8,037 nt of DNA from the NCBI GenBank assembly GCA_003695215.1, contig RFIM01000246.1, positions 1 to 8,037 on the forward strand, in the 5' to 3' direction. This document shows positions 1 through 6,747 of the stretch, in pieces. The first letter of the stretch is position 1. Each line of letters opens with the position of its first letter. Under the pieces are notes generated by a model, which worked only from the letters and a program-made list of their open reading frames with translations, was not told the origin of the DNA and made no database searches. The translations under genes and the position numbers were made by a program. Source of the stretch: Chloroflexota bacterium (GTDB lineage Bacteria; Chloroflexota; Anaerolineae; Aggregatilineales; UBA2796).

Positions 1-1505
1 ATGGCGACTGCCCGCGCCTTGTTGATAGTCTCCTGATATTCTTTGGCAGGCTCGCTATCGGCGACCACGCCGCCGCCCGCCTGTAAATAGACGCGCTTGC
101 CGCGCATGACTAGTGTGCGGATAGCGATACAAGCGTCCATGCTGCCGTCATAGCTGAAGTAGCCAATGGCGCCGCCATAAATGCCGCGCCGCGTGCCTTC
201 CAACTCCTCGATGATCTCCATGGCGCGAATCTTCGGCGCGCCCGTCAAGGTGCCCGCTGGGAAAGCCGCGCGGAAGAGCGCGTAAGCATCCAGGTCGGCG
301 CGCAACCTTCCTTCTACATGCGAGGTGATGTGCATCACGTGCGAGAAGCGCTCAATGAACATCATTTGCGGCACGCGCACAGTGCCGTAATCGCAGACTC
401 TGCCAAGATCGTTGCGCGCCAGGTCAACTAGCATGACGTGCTCGGCGCGCTCTTTGGGATCGTTGAGCAAGCGCTCGGCGTTCGCCTGATCCACAGCGTG
501 ATCCAGGTCGCGTGGCGCTGTGCCTGCGATTGGACGGATCGTGGCTGTGCGCGTCGGCGCGTCAAAGCGCACCAACATCTCGGGCGAGGCGCCGATCACG
601 TGCAAGTCCTCGCTTGGGAAGCGCAGGAAGAACATATACGGCGAAGGGTTCAACATGCGCAAGGCGCGGTAGATGCTGAACGGATGCGCGTCGGTCTCGC
701 GCGTGAAGCGCTGCGATGGCACGATCTGGAAGGCGTCGCCGGCGGCGATGTATTCTTTGGCGCGCAGCACGCGCTCTTCATACTCAGCTTGGGTGAAGTT
801 CGCCATCAGCGGCGGGATCTCTGCAGGCGGCGTCGGCGTGGGCAGCGTCGGCAAGGGTTGGCGCAAGCGCGCCACAATGGCTTCGATGCGGCTGATGGCC
901 TCGTCGTAAGCAGCGCGCGGATCGCCGCTGTTGTGCGCATTGGCAAACACTAGCACTTGATGCTTGACGTGATCGAAGATCACTAGCGTATCAACGAGCA
1001 TCATGCCTAAATCGGGCAGTTTCAGCTCATCGATAGCAGTGGCAGGCAGGCGCTCGAAGTGGCGCACGATATCATAGCTGAGGAAGCCTACAGCGCCGCC
1101 GACAAAGCGCGGCAGCGATGGCAGGATCACAGGCTTGGCCGAGCCAACTGCCGCTTTGATGGCGTCCAGCGGGTCTTGATCGGCGCTCAGCGTGCGCCGC
1201 ATAGTGCGCTGAGCGCGCCGTTCGATCAGCTCGCGCCCATGCGCTGTGATCACCGCCGACGGATTGACGCCCAAGAACGAATAGCGAGCTACCTGCTCGC
1301 CGCCTTCCACGCTCTCCAGCAAGAAAGACGGCTCATCAGGCTGTGCCAACTTCAAATAGACAGAGACGGGCGTCTCCAAATCGGCGGGCAAGGCGCGGTA
1401 GATCGGCACGAGGTCGCCTTGCCCGAACAGATCGCGCACTTCCTCAAAGGTCAGCGAGTACAGGCGCTGCGGCGCCGTGCGAAAAGCGATAGGCGAAGCC
1501 GTCAT
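1..1505 (-). CDS. trpE: Anthranilate synthase component I, 3' end cut off by window edge
   Basis: This enzyme subunit converts chorismate to anthranilate, using ammonia delivered by the TrpG glutaminase, and is the first committed step of tryptophan synthesis in the cytoplasm. The frame is open from the ATG at 1505 down to base 3 (501 codons) with no stop, so the C-terminus lies outside the window. Visible motifs are LLESVEGGE (from residue 62; LLES is the tryptophan feedback-binding element), ASPEMLVR (306-313), PIAGT (325-329), HVMLVDLARNDLGR (356-369) and GTLTGAPKIRAMEIIEELE (from 418). These are the hallmarks of the chorismate-binding domain, and the LLES element favours TrpE over PabB. 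The start is supported by GAGGAG at 1512-1517, six bases upstream. A tryptophan T-box leader precedes the gene. An oddity is that the usual PIAGTRPRG loop reads PIAGTAPRD here. The missing end is probably short (family length about 500), and trpG may follow, but that is not visible. Confidence 0.95.
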   Translation of the reverse strand, partial: MTASPIAFRTAPQRLYSLTFEEVRDLFGQGDLVPIYRALPADLETPVSVYLKLAQPDEPSFLLESVEGGEQVARYSFLGVNPSAVITAHGRELIERRAQRTMRRTLSADQDPLDAIKAAVGSAKPVILPSLPRFVGGAVGFLSYDIVRHFERLPATAIDELKLPDLGMMLVDTLVIFDHVKHQVLVFANAHNSGDPRAAYDEAISRIEAIVARLRQPLPTLPTPTPPAEIPPLMANFTQAEYEERVLRAKEYIAAGDAFQIVPSQRFTRETDAHPFSIYRALRMLNPSPYMFFLRFPSEDLHVIGASPEMLVRFDAPTRTATIRPIAGTAPRDLDHAVDQANAERLLNDPKERAEHVMLVDLARNDLGRVCDYGTVRVPQMMFIERFSHVMHITSHVEGRLRADLDAYALFRAAFPAGTLTGAPKIRAMEIIEELEGTRRGIYGGAIGYFSYDGSMDACIAIRTLVMRGKRVYLQAGGGVVADSEPAKEYQETINKARAVA

Positions 1506-1511
1506 GGCAAA

Positions 1512-1517
1512 CTCCTC
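1512..1517 (-). promoter_or_regulatory. Ribosome binding site of trpE
   Basis: GAGGAG on the minus strand lies six bases before the ATG at 1505. It is the best Shine-Dalgarno sequence in the window and fixes the trpE start. It lies just downstream of the T-box terminator, so it is only transcribed when antitermination succeeds. Confidence 0.8.
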
Positions 1518-1528
1518 AATCTGGAATC

Positions 1529-1566
1529 AAAAAGCGCTCTGCCCAACTAGGGACGAGAGAGCGCTT
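1529..1566 (-). terminator. Intrinsic terminator of the T-box leader
   Basis: The arms AAGCGCTCT (1566-1558) and AGAGCGCTT (1540-1532) are a perfect 9-bp match, with a 17-base loop and a run of five T (1533-1529, overlapping the end of the stem). The loop and 5' arm contain the CCCTA and CTCTCG segments used by the competing antiterminator, so the two structures exclude one another. The hairpin ends 23 bases before the trpE start codon. Confidence 0.9.
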
Positions 1567-1717
1567 CCCGCGGTGCCACCCTACTTAGCCGCCTCGCACG
1601 GCGACTCACTCTTGCAGGCACAGCCTGAGTTTGGCGATGCCTTCTGCCCTGATAACGGTGGCGACTCCGTCACGGACTACTGACGCCTGAGCGCGTTTGC
1701 CCGTGCAACTCCCCGAC

Positions 1718-1720
1718 CCA
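1718..1720 (-). promoter_or_regulatory. UGG specifier codon of the T-box
   Basis: The triplet follows GAA in the Stem I internal loop, at the position occupied by the specifier in well-known T-boxes such as glyQS. UGG pairs with the CCA anticodon of tRNA-Trp. It agrees with the identity of the downstream gene, trpE. Confidence 0.88.
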
Positions 1721-1849
1721 TTCCGCAGCCGCTCTAGTGCCGCCTTCGCAGCCACCTGCCGCTTTTGCAGGTCAGCGACTCTCTGAACTAGGCGCTTGCT
1801 GCGTACTCGCTCGGTTCAACGTTTTTGGTGCATATCCGATTGTGCTGAG

Positions 1850-1878
1850 ATAATAACGCGAGCGCTTGCGCTTGTCAA
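1850..1878 (-). promoter_or_regulatory. Sigma70-type promoter of the trpE T-box transcript
   Basis: On the minus strand a perfect -35 box TTGACA (1878-1873) is followed after exactly 17 bases by TATTAT (1855-1850). Transcription would start near 1843, giving a leader of about 340 bases before the trpE ATG, a length usual for T-box leaders. The -35 box is 5 bp from the -35 box of the divergent tRNA promoter. Strength fits a design in which initiation is constitutive and control lies in attenuation. Confidence 0.85.
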
Positions 1879-1883
1879 GAGCC

Positions 1884-1912
1884 TTGACGTTTGGGCGCGG
1901 ATCGCTTATGAT
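1884..1912 (+). promoter_or_regulatory. Sigma70-type promoter of tRNA-Lys
   Basis: TTGACG (1884-1889) and TATGAT (1907-1912) are separated by 17 bases on the plus strand. The expected start near 1919 lies only about five bases before the mature tRNA 5' end at 1924, so the precursor would have a very short 5' leader for RNase P. It is arranged back to back with the trpE promoter. Confidence 0.8.
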
Positions 1913-1923
1913 CTACCCAGCTT

Positions 1924-1995
<72 letters not shown>

Positions 1996-2040
1996 CAAGC
2001 GCAACATTCCGCTTCGTAGCCTATTGAGCAACGGCATATC

Positions 2041-5000
2041 TCAAGGCGCCTGGTACAGGCTGCTGATCAAGCCCACGACAAAACAGAAGCTGTACGCTAA
2101 ATCGATCACAAAATAGCTGTTATCCACCAAGCCGTGCGCCAAGATGTTCGCCATGGCGCCTAGCGCGCCGACCACGCACGCCGAAAGCCATGGATCGCCC
2201 CTTAAGGCGCGCCACAAGCGCAGACCGCGCCGCCAAAAGACGAGCTGCAGCGCGCCGAAGGCCACCAGGCCGCCTAAACCAAGCCGCAGCCAGAAATCCA
2301 GCAGCAGGTTGTGTGGATGCGAGAGATCAGGCTCTTCCCAGGCGCTCGGCAAGATGTAACGGCTGCGGTATAGGTACAAAAACTGATCTAAGCCTACGCC
2401 TGTCAACGGATGCTCGGCGATCATGCTCAGGCTAGCCTGCCAGAGCTGCGTGCGCATGAGCGACGAAGCGCGCGAGAGATCTAGCGCGCCTTGCAAGCGC
2501 GGAATCCGCGCCGCGACAGGCAAGGCGATCACAGCGATCAGCGCTATGCCTAATAAAATCACGCCGCCGCGCCGCCAATCCCAGAGCAGCAGCGCACATG
2601 CCACAGCCGCTGGCACGCCCAGCAACGCCGCGCCGAGACTCTGCGTCAGCGCCAGAGCGAGCAGCACAAGCGCCGTCAGAATGCCAACGCCGACGCGCCT
2701 GAACCAGCTCGGCGCGAAACAGAATAGCGCCACGCCAAAAGGCAAGACGCGCCCTAAGAACAACGCCAAATTATTGGGCGAGCTGTACACGCTCATCAGG
2801 CGCCGCGTGCCTTGCTCTGCCAGAGCAAAGCCACCTGTGCCTGTCACATAGCCATACAAGCCGATCAGCGAGACCGCGGCGCCTGCCATCAGAAAGACAT
2901 CCGCCAAAAGCAGCCATTCGCGCCGCTCCAAGCGCAGGGCGCGCAGCAGGGCATAAAAGAGCAGCGGCTCAATCACGATCACGCGCAATTCGCGCAGCGC
3001 AGGCGCTCGCTCAGCGCTCCACAGCAGGCTGAGGCAGCCAAGCGCGCCTAGAGCGAGCATCAGCCAATCGAATGCGTTCAGCCTGAGCCTGCCAATGCGT
3101 GCGCCGCGCAGCCAAGCTAGCGCGCCACGTAAGATGGCCGCGCTTAGCGTCGCTAACGTGCTCAGCTCGACCATCGGCGCTGCCCAGAGATACAGCTCAA
3201 GCGGCGCTAGAAAGAAAGGCGCCCAAAACAAGATCAGCGCTAAGCCGATCAACGGACGGTTGTAGATCAGCACGATCAGCGTGATCAGTGCAGCCACAGT
3301 GACGATCAAGTGCGGTGAGAGATACAAAGCGCCGCTGATCGCCGCAGCCGCAGCAATAGCAGCGCTATCGCGCTTCAGCGCCGCAGGCAACAAATCGTTA
3401 ATGGTCAGCGCCATGCTCAGCGCGCCTGCAATTGAGATAACCGCGGCGCTGAAGAACGCTGCCATGCGCTGAAAATAATTGCGCAGCACCGCCTGCGCTT
3501 GAGCGCGGCTGTTCGGCGGCATCTGGCGCAGCGCCCAGGCCATACCTGCCACGCCTATCAAAGCCAGCAGCGCGCCGATGCTCATGCTGAGCGGCGCTTG
3601 TGGCGGCGCCTGACCGACGGCAATCGCCGCGAGAATCCAGCGCTCGTTGCCTAAATACGGCACAATCTCTGCCTCATGCGCGCCTTCTGCCAAACCTGAG
3701 GCGACGCGAAGCGTGACTGTCTCTGGCTGCAATGTAGCAGAACGCAACACGAGGTAGCCTGCCCCATCAACTTGTGGCAAGCCATTAGCAGGCGCGCCAT
3801 CTATCTTCACATACAGATAGGCCAGATAATCGCCGCGCCGCACGCGTAGCGCCAACGACTCGCCGCGAAAGCGGAAGGTCAGCCGCTGTGGGCTGAAATC
3901 AAAGTTCGGATCGGCATAATCAGCCGAGCGCACATCGGCGCCAAGCGTGCCGAGCAGCCAGGCGCCTTCATAGCGCAGCCGCGCATCTGTCGGATGATGC
4001 AAGCCGACTTCCAAAGCATCGTCGGCGAAAAAGGCGCCGTTCTCAAACCACTCAGCAGCGCGCTGTGAGACAGCGAAGCCGTGTATCGGATCGTCAGCAG
4101 GCGCATCAGGCGACCAGTGCTGTAGGATCAAGCCGCCCAGCCAAGCCCACTCGCGCGCGGCGCGCCTGTAGGCTGCGCGCGTCCAAGCCGCTTGCGTAGC
4201 GCTATCCACCTGTCCCCAAATTGACGGTGCGCCGTGCCAACCTGCGGGCAGGCTGTTCCAGCCGAAGTGACTCGCCCAGAGCGCCTTGTGTCCATCGCCG
4301 TGCTGCTGCATCACTTCGCGCAGCAGGATCAAGCGCGAGAAATTCAGCACGTTTGAGTCGACAGTGCGATCTTCAGGCGAGCTGTTGAAGCCATAAGGTT
4401 TGCCTGCAGCCGCGTCGAAATATTGGTTTGCGCCGTAGGCGTAGAGCGCGCGCAGGTAGGTTAGGTCGCTGAGGTTGCGCGGCCCTTGCTCAACGGTTGG
4501 CGCTAAGCCCGCCGCGATCACGGTCGCATCCAGATCATTGCCTTTGATGGCAGGGTAAGCAGCCGCCAACATCGCCGCGTATTCTACAGGCTGCGGATCG
4601 AGTCCGCCCCAGCGATCGTTGAGGTTCGGCTCATCCCAGATTTGGTAGAAATCAATTTGATCAGCATAGCGCGCCGCGAGCGCGCGTGCGAAGCGCGCGA
4701 AGTACTCCATGTTGGCAGGCGGCGCAAAGAAATGCCCGCTGGCTTCGCGTCGGCGCGCCCAAGTCGGCGTGCTCTCCAGGACTGCCACAAGGCGCAAGCG
4801 CGGCTGCTCAGCTAGCGCCGCCACGATCGGATCGTAGCGGCTGAAGTCAAAAATGCCGCGCTCAGGTTCGATCTCTGCCCAATAGAAAGATTGGCGTACC
4901 CAAATGAAGCCTGCCTGTGCGATTGCCGCAAGCTGGCGCGGCAGTTCCTCAGGCGTGTACTTGGTCAGCGCGACGTTCACGCCCGCAAGCGGCACTTTGA

Positions 5001-5139
5001 AAGGCAACGCGCCGCCATCAGCTGGATTTTCCCAGCCGCGAACCACGCGCCAATGCTGATCGGCGCCGACCAAAGCCACGCCGAAGCCTGTGAGGCTCAT
5101 CAGCGCGCACAGCAGCAAGACTACCAAAGCGTGTGACAC
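2041..5139 (-). CDS. Fusion protein: GH-A-clan (GH39-like) barrel, beta-rich domain and O-antigen ligase-like membrane domain
   Basis: This 1032-residue protein begins with a hydrophobic signal anchor (about 4-25). Residues about 45-370 resemble a GH39/GH-A TIM barrel: VRQSFYWAEIEPERGIFDF (81-99) and IWDEPNLN (167-174) with E170 as the likely acid/base. The expected nucleophile region reads LWASHFGWNS (287-296), with His where TEFGW-type proteins have Glu. Residues about 390-510 are beta-rich and may be a carbohydrate-binding sandwich. About a dozen membrane segments follow (517-1028). The Wzy_C/WaaL-type region includes EHPLTGVGLDQFLYLY (909-924) and SHPHNLLLDFWLRLGLGG (940-957), the periplasmic His motif of O-antigen ligases. 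A role in joining or polymerising surface glycans outside the membrane is inferred; substrate is unknown. The GTG start at 5139 comes one codon after the upstream TGA, with no strong ribosome site; an ATG at residue 14 is an alternative but would cut the anchor. Confidence 0.85.
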   Translation of the reverse strand: MSHALVVLLLCALMSLTGFGVALVGADQHWRVVRGWENPADGGALPFKVPLAGVNVALTKYTPEELPRQLAAIAQAGFIWVRQSFYWAEIEPERGIFDFSRYDPIVAALAEQPRLRLVAVLESTPTWARRREASGHFFAPPANMEYFARFARALAARYADQIDFYQIWDEPNLNDRWGGLDPQPVEYAAMLAAAYPAIKGNDLDATVIAAGLAPTVEQGPRNLSDLTYLRALYAYGANQYFDAAAGKPYGFNSSPEDRTVDSNVLNFSRLILLREVMQQHGDGHKALWASHFGWNSLPAGWHGAPSIWGQVDSATQAAWTRAAYRRAAREWAWLGGLILQHWSPDAPADDPIHGFAVSQRAAEWFENGAFFADDALEVGLHHPTDARLRYEGAWLLGTLGADVRSADYADPNFDFSPQRLTFRFRGESLALRVRRGDYLAYLYVKIDGAPANGLPQVDGAGYLVLRSATLQPETVTLRVASGLAEGAHEAEIVPYLGNERWILAAIAVGQAPPQAPLSMSIGALLALIGVAGMAWALRQMPPNSRAQAQAVLRNYFQRMAAFFSAAVISIAGALSMALTINDLLPAALKRDSAAIAAAAAISGALYLSPHLIVTVAALITLIVLIYNRPLIGLALILFWAPFFLAPLELYLWAAPMVELSTLATLSAAILRGALAWLRGARIGRLRLNAFDWLMLALGALGCLSLLWSAERAPALRELRVIVIEPLLFYALLRALRLERREWLLLADVFLMAGAAVSLIGLYGYVTGTGGFALAEQGTRRLMSVYSSPNNLALFLGRVLPFGVALFCFAPSWFRRVGVGILTALVLLALALTQSLGAALLGVPAAVACALLLWDWRRGGVILLGIALIAVIALPVAARIPRLQGALDLSRASSLMRTQLWQASLSMIAEHPLTGVGLDQFLYLYRSRYILPSAWEEPDLSHPHNLLLDFWLRLGLGGLVAFGALQLVFWRRGLRLWRALRGDPWLSACVVGALGAMANILAHGLVDNSYFVIDLAYSFCFVVGLISSLYQAP

Positions 5140-5142
5140 AGC

Positions 5143-6744
5143 TCACTTCACCCAGCGCGGGCTGAGCGCGCTGCCTTCCACGGTGATGCGCGTGGCGCGC
5201 CCGCTGCTCACGTCCACTACGTGCAGATCGCCTTGATAGGCGAGGACGATCTGCTTGCCATCAGGGCTCCACTGAAATTTGGCGCCACGCGTGCGATCTT
5301 CGAACGGGACAATGCCGATCTGATCGCGGTTTGGGAACAGATAGCGCGCATTGCTGCCATCGCGATCTGCGATCATCAGGTCGTATTCGCCATTGACGCT
5401 ATCGTTAGGCGTGCGCGCCTGCAAATAAGCCACACTGCCGCTCACAGCGCCATTCTCGGCCTGCCCGAGCGGCGAGAACTGCGGCGCTGACCACATGCCG
5501 ACGCGCTCTAAGAACGGATTGATGACGAAGTTCGCCGCTGTGTTGACCATCGCGATATCGAAGACAGGGCTGTTCTCAGGCGGCTCATCGCCTAGCGGCG
5601 CGCCATGCACCGTGGCTGCTAAAATCGCGCCATCAGCCGACCAAGCTAAGCTCGGTTGCCACAGCCAGCCACGCGCCAACGTCGTTTGGTAAATGCGAAA
5701 GTCGATCAGCTTCTGCAGCGTGCCGCGCTGCACATCTACCAAGCCGATGCCTTCCGCTTGTGCCCAAGCCAAGCGCTTGCCATCAGGCGACCAGGCGAAA
5801 TGCGTCCCCCATTGGCCGTAAGTGCCGCTATCGGTCGGCGGCAGGATGGGATCGGCGCTGATGATCTTACCGCTGGCGTCCAGCTGTGCGATGAACAGGT
5901 CGTTGAGCGCCTGATAGGCAGGCGGCTCCGTGCGCGGGCGCAACGTCGAGTAGCTGAAGGCGTTCGGTCGGTCGGGCAGCCACTCAGCGTGCAGGACGTT
6001 ATCGACGATCAACTTGACGGGCTGCGCATTCGGATCGGTTGTATCCAGCAGCACCCACAGCTCGTTGAATATCTCCAATGAGGGCGAATCGGGCTTGCGC
6101 GTGTACAGCAATCGCTGCCCATCAGGCGAGATGGCGAAGACGAAGCCATCAAGGTTGCCGCCCGTCTGCAGCGTCATTTGATTCAAGCTGGTCTCGCGGA
6201 TGACGCGCGCTTGCCCATTGCTGATGTAGAAGATGGCGCCGTTGATGGCGATAGGCTCCAGGCGGCTCAGATCGACGCCGACAGCCACCACCTGGTTGAC
6301 AGGCTGCTTGAGCAATGTGCGGCTGCTTTGTGTGCGGCGCCGTTCGATGCCATCTTCAAGCAGCACGTCGTAGCAAACACGCGCCACACCGTTGACGCCG
6401 CCCTGCAGCACGCGCGTCACGCCTTCAGGCAAATCAGGCGTCTTGAGCGTCTCGCTGGCATATGGCACGCTCTCTTCCACGCACTCAGCGCGATTCTCCA
6501 CGCGCACAACCGTGATCAGCATGCCGTCAGTCACAGGTGTGAAGTCGGGCGGATTCAGGCGGTCGAAGGTGCCAAGCGAGACGTTGGCGCGCCGCAACAC
6601 CTGCCCGACCGAGATCGGCGGATTGACTGAGAGCGCCAATTCCTGCCCATCAACTTGAATGCGCACGCGCAGGAGCACCTCAGCGGCGCTCGGATCGCAG
6701 GCCGCTAGCCCAAACACCAACAGCGCGATCAACAGGCGCCGCAT
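5143..6744 (-). CDS. Lipoprotein with DUF348, G5 and TolB/PD40-like beta-propeller
   Basis: The 533-residue product has a type II signal peptide with lipobox LAAC (13-16), so it should be lipid-anchored at Cys16 on the outer face of the membrane. Residues about 25-64 (VRIQVDGQELALSV, then SVGQVLRRANVSLGTFD) resemble the ubiquitin-like DUF348 domain. Residues about 77-156 fit a G5 domain, with Cys88 and Cys124 possibly forming a disulfide. DUF348 with G5 is known from wall-associated proteins such as YabE. The remainder carries propeller blades of PD40 type: ISPDGQRLLY (205-214), WSPDGKRLAW (318-327), WSADGAILAA (368-377) and WSPDGKQIVL (492-501). A periplasmic or wall-facing binding role is inferred; no catalytic motif was seen. 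The ATG at 6744 is one codon after the TGA of the permease gene, with only a distant GGGG as ribosome site, so translational coupling is likely. Confidence 0.85.
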   Translation of the reverse strand: MRRLLIALLVFGLAACDPSAAEVLLRVRIQVDGQELALSVNPPISVGQVLRRANVSLGTFDRLNPPDFTPVTDGMLITVVRVENRAECVEESVPYASETLKTPDLPEGVTRVLQGGVNGVARVCYDVLLEDGIERRRTQSSRTLLKQPVNQVVAVGVDLSRLEPIAINGAIFYISNGQARVIRETSLNQMTLQTGGNLDGFVFAISPDGQRLLYTRKPDSPSLEIFNELWVLLDTTDPNAQPVKLIVDNVLHAEWLPDRPNAFSYSTLRPRTEPPAYQALNDLFIAQLDASGKIISADPILPPTDSGTYGQWGTHFAWSPDGKRLAWAQAEGIGLVDVQRGTLQKLIDFRIYQTTLARGWLWQPSLAWSADGAILAATVHGAPLGDEPPENSPVFDIAMVNTAANFVINPFLERVGMWSAPQFSPLGQAENGAVSGSVAYLQARTPNDSVNGEYDLMIADRDGSNARYLFPNRDQIGIVPFEDRTRGAKFQWSPDGKQIVLAYQGDLHVVDVSSGRATRITVEGSALSPRWVK

Positions 6745-6747
6745 GGC

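Larger units (their letters stand above)
1529..1843 (-). promoter_or_regulatory. T-box riboswitch (tRNA-Trp sensing) leader of trpE
   Basis: A T-box leader binds a specific tRNA and allows read-through when that tRNA is uncharged. The canonical T-box AGGGTGGCACCGCGG runs from 1582 down to 1568. TAGGG (1583-1579) can pair with CCCTA (1552-1548) to form the antiterminator, leaving the UGGC bulge (1578-1575) that would pair with a GCCA tRNA end. In Stem I, CCGA (1814-1811) pairs with TCGG (1716-1713), and CGCAGC (1803-1798) pairs with GCTGCG (1729-1724). These helices enclose an internal loop with AGTA (1807-1804) on one side and GAATGG on the other. The triplet after GAA is TGG (1720-1718), the tryptophan specifier. 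An AGAGAG element follows the 5' side of Stem I, as in the family. The terminator, promoter and downstream gene (trpE) all agree with this reading. The 5' end is inferred from the -10 box; internal stems II and III were not resolved. Confidence 0.95.

Noticed and set aside
438..1683. Open plus-strand frames of 60-170 codons opposite trpE and its leader
   Set aside because: They are antisense to a clear trpE and to a structured T-box leader, have arginine/alanine-rich shadow composition, and show no recognisable domain or ribosome site.
1818..1835. Tiny minus-strand ORF (ATG CAC CAA AAA CGT TGA) in the trpE leader, considered as a leader peptide
   Set aside because: It has no Trp codon and no ribosome site, and the leader is already fully explained as a T-box.
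1861..1872. AGCG/CGCT imperfect palindrome in the trpE promoter spacer as an operator
   Set aside because: GCGC-rich short palindromes occur throughout the window, so this is likely base composition.
1997..2014. Possible terminator hairpin AAGCG/CGCTT between tRNA-Lys and the convergent CDS
   Set aside because: The stem is only five pairs with an eight-base loop and no T run on either strand.
3879..4790. Minus-strand alternative frames (75 and 68 codons) within the large fusion gene
   Set aside because: They are embedded in the long, motif-supported reading frame and have no independent features.
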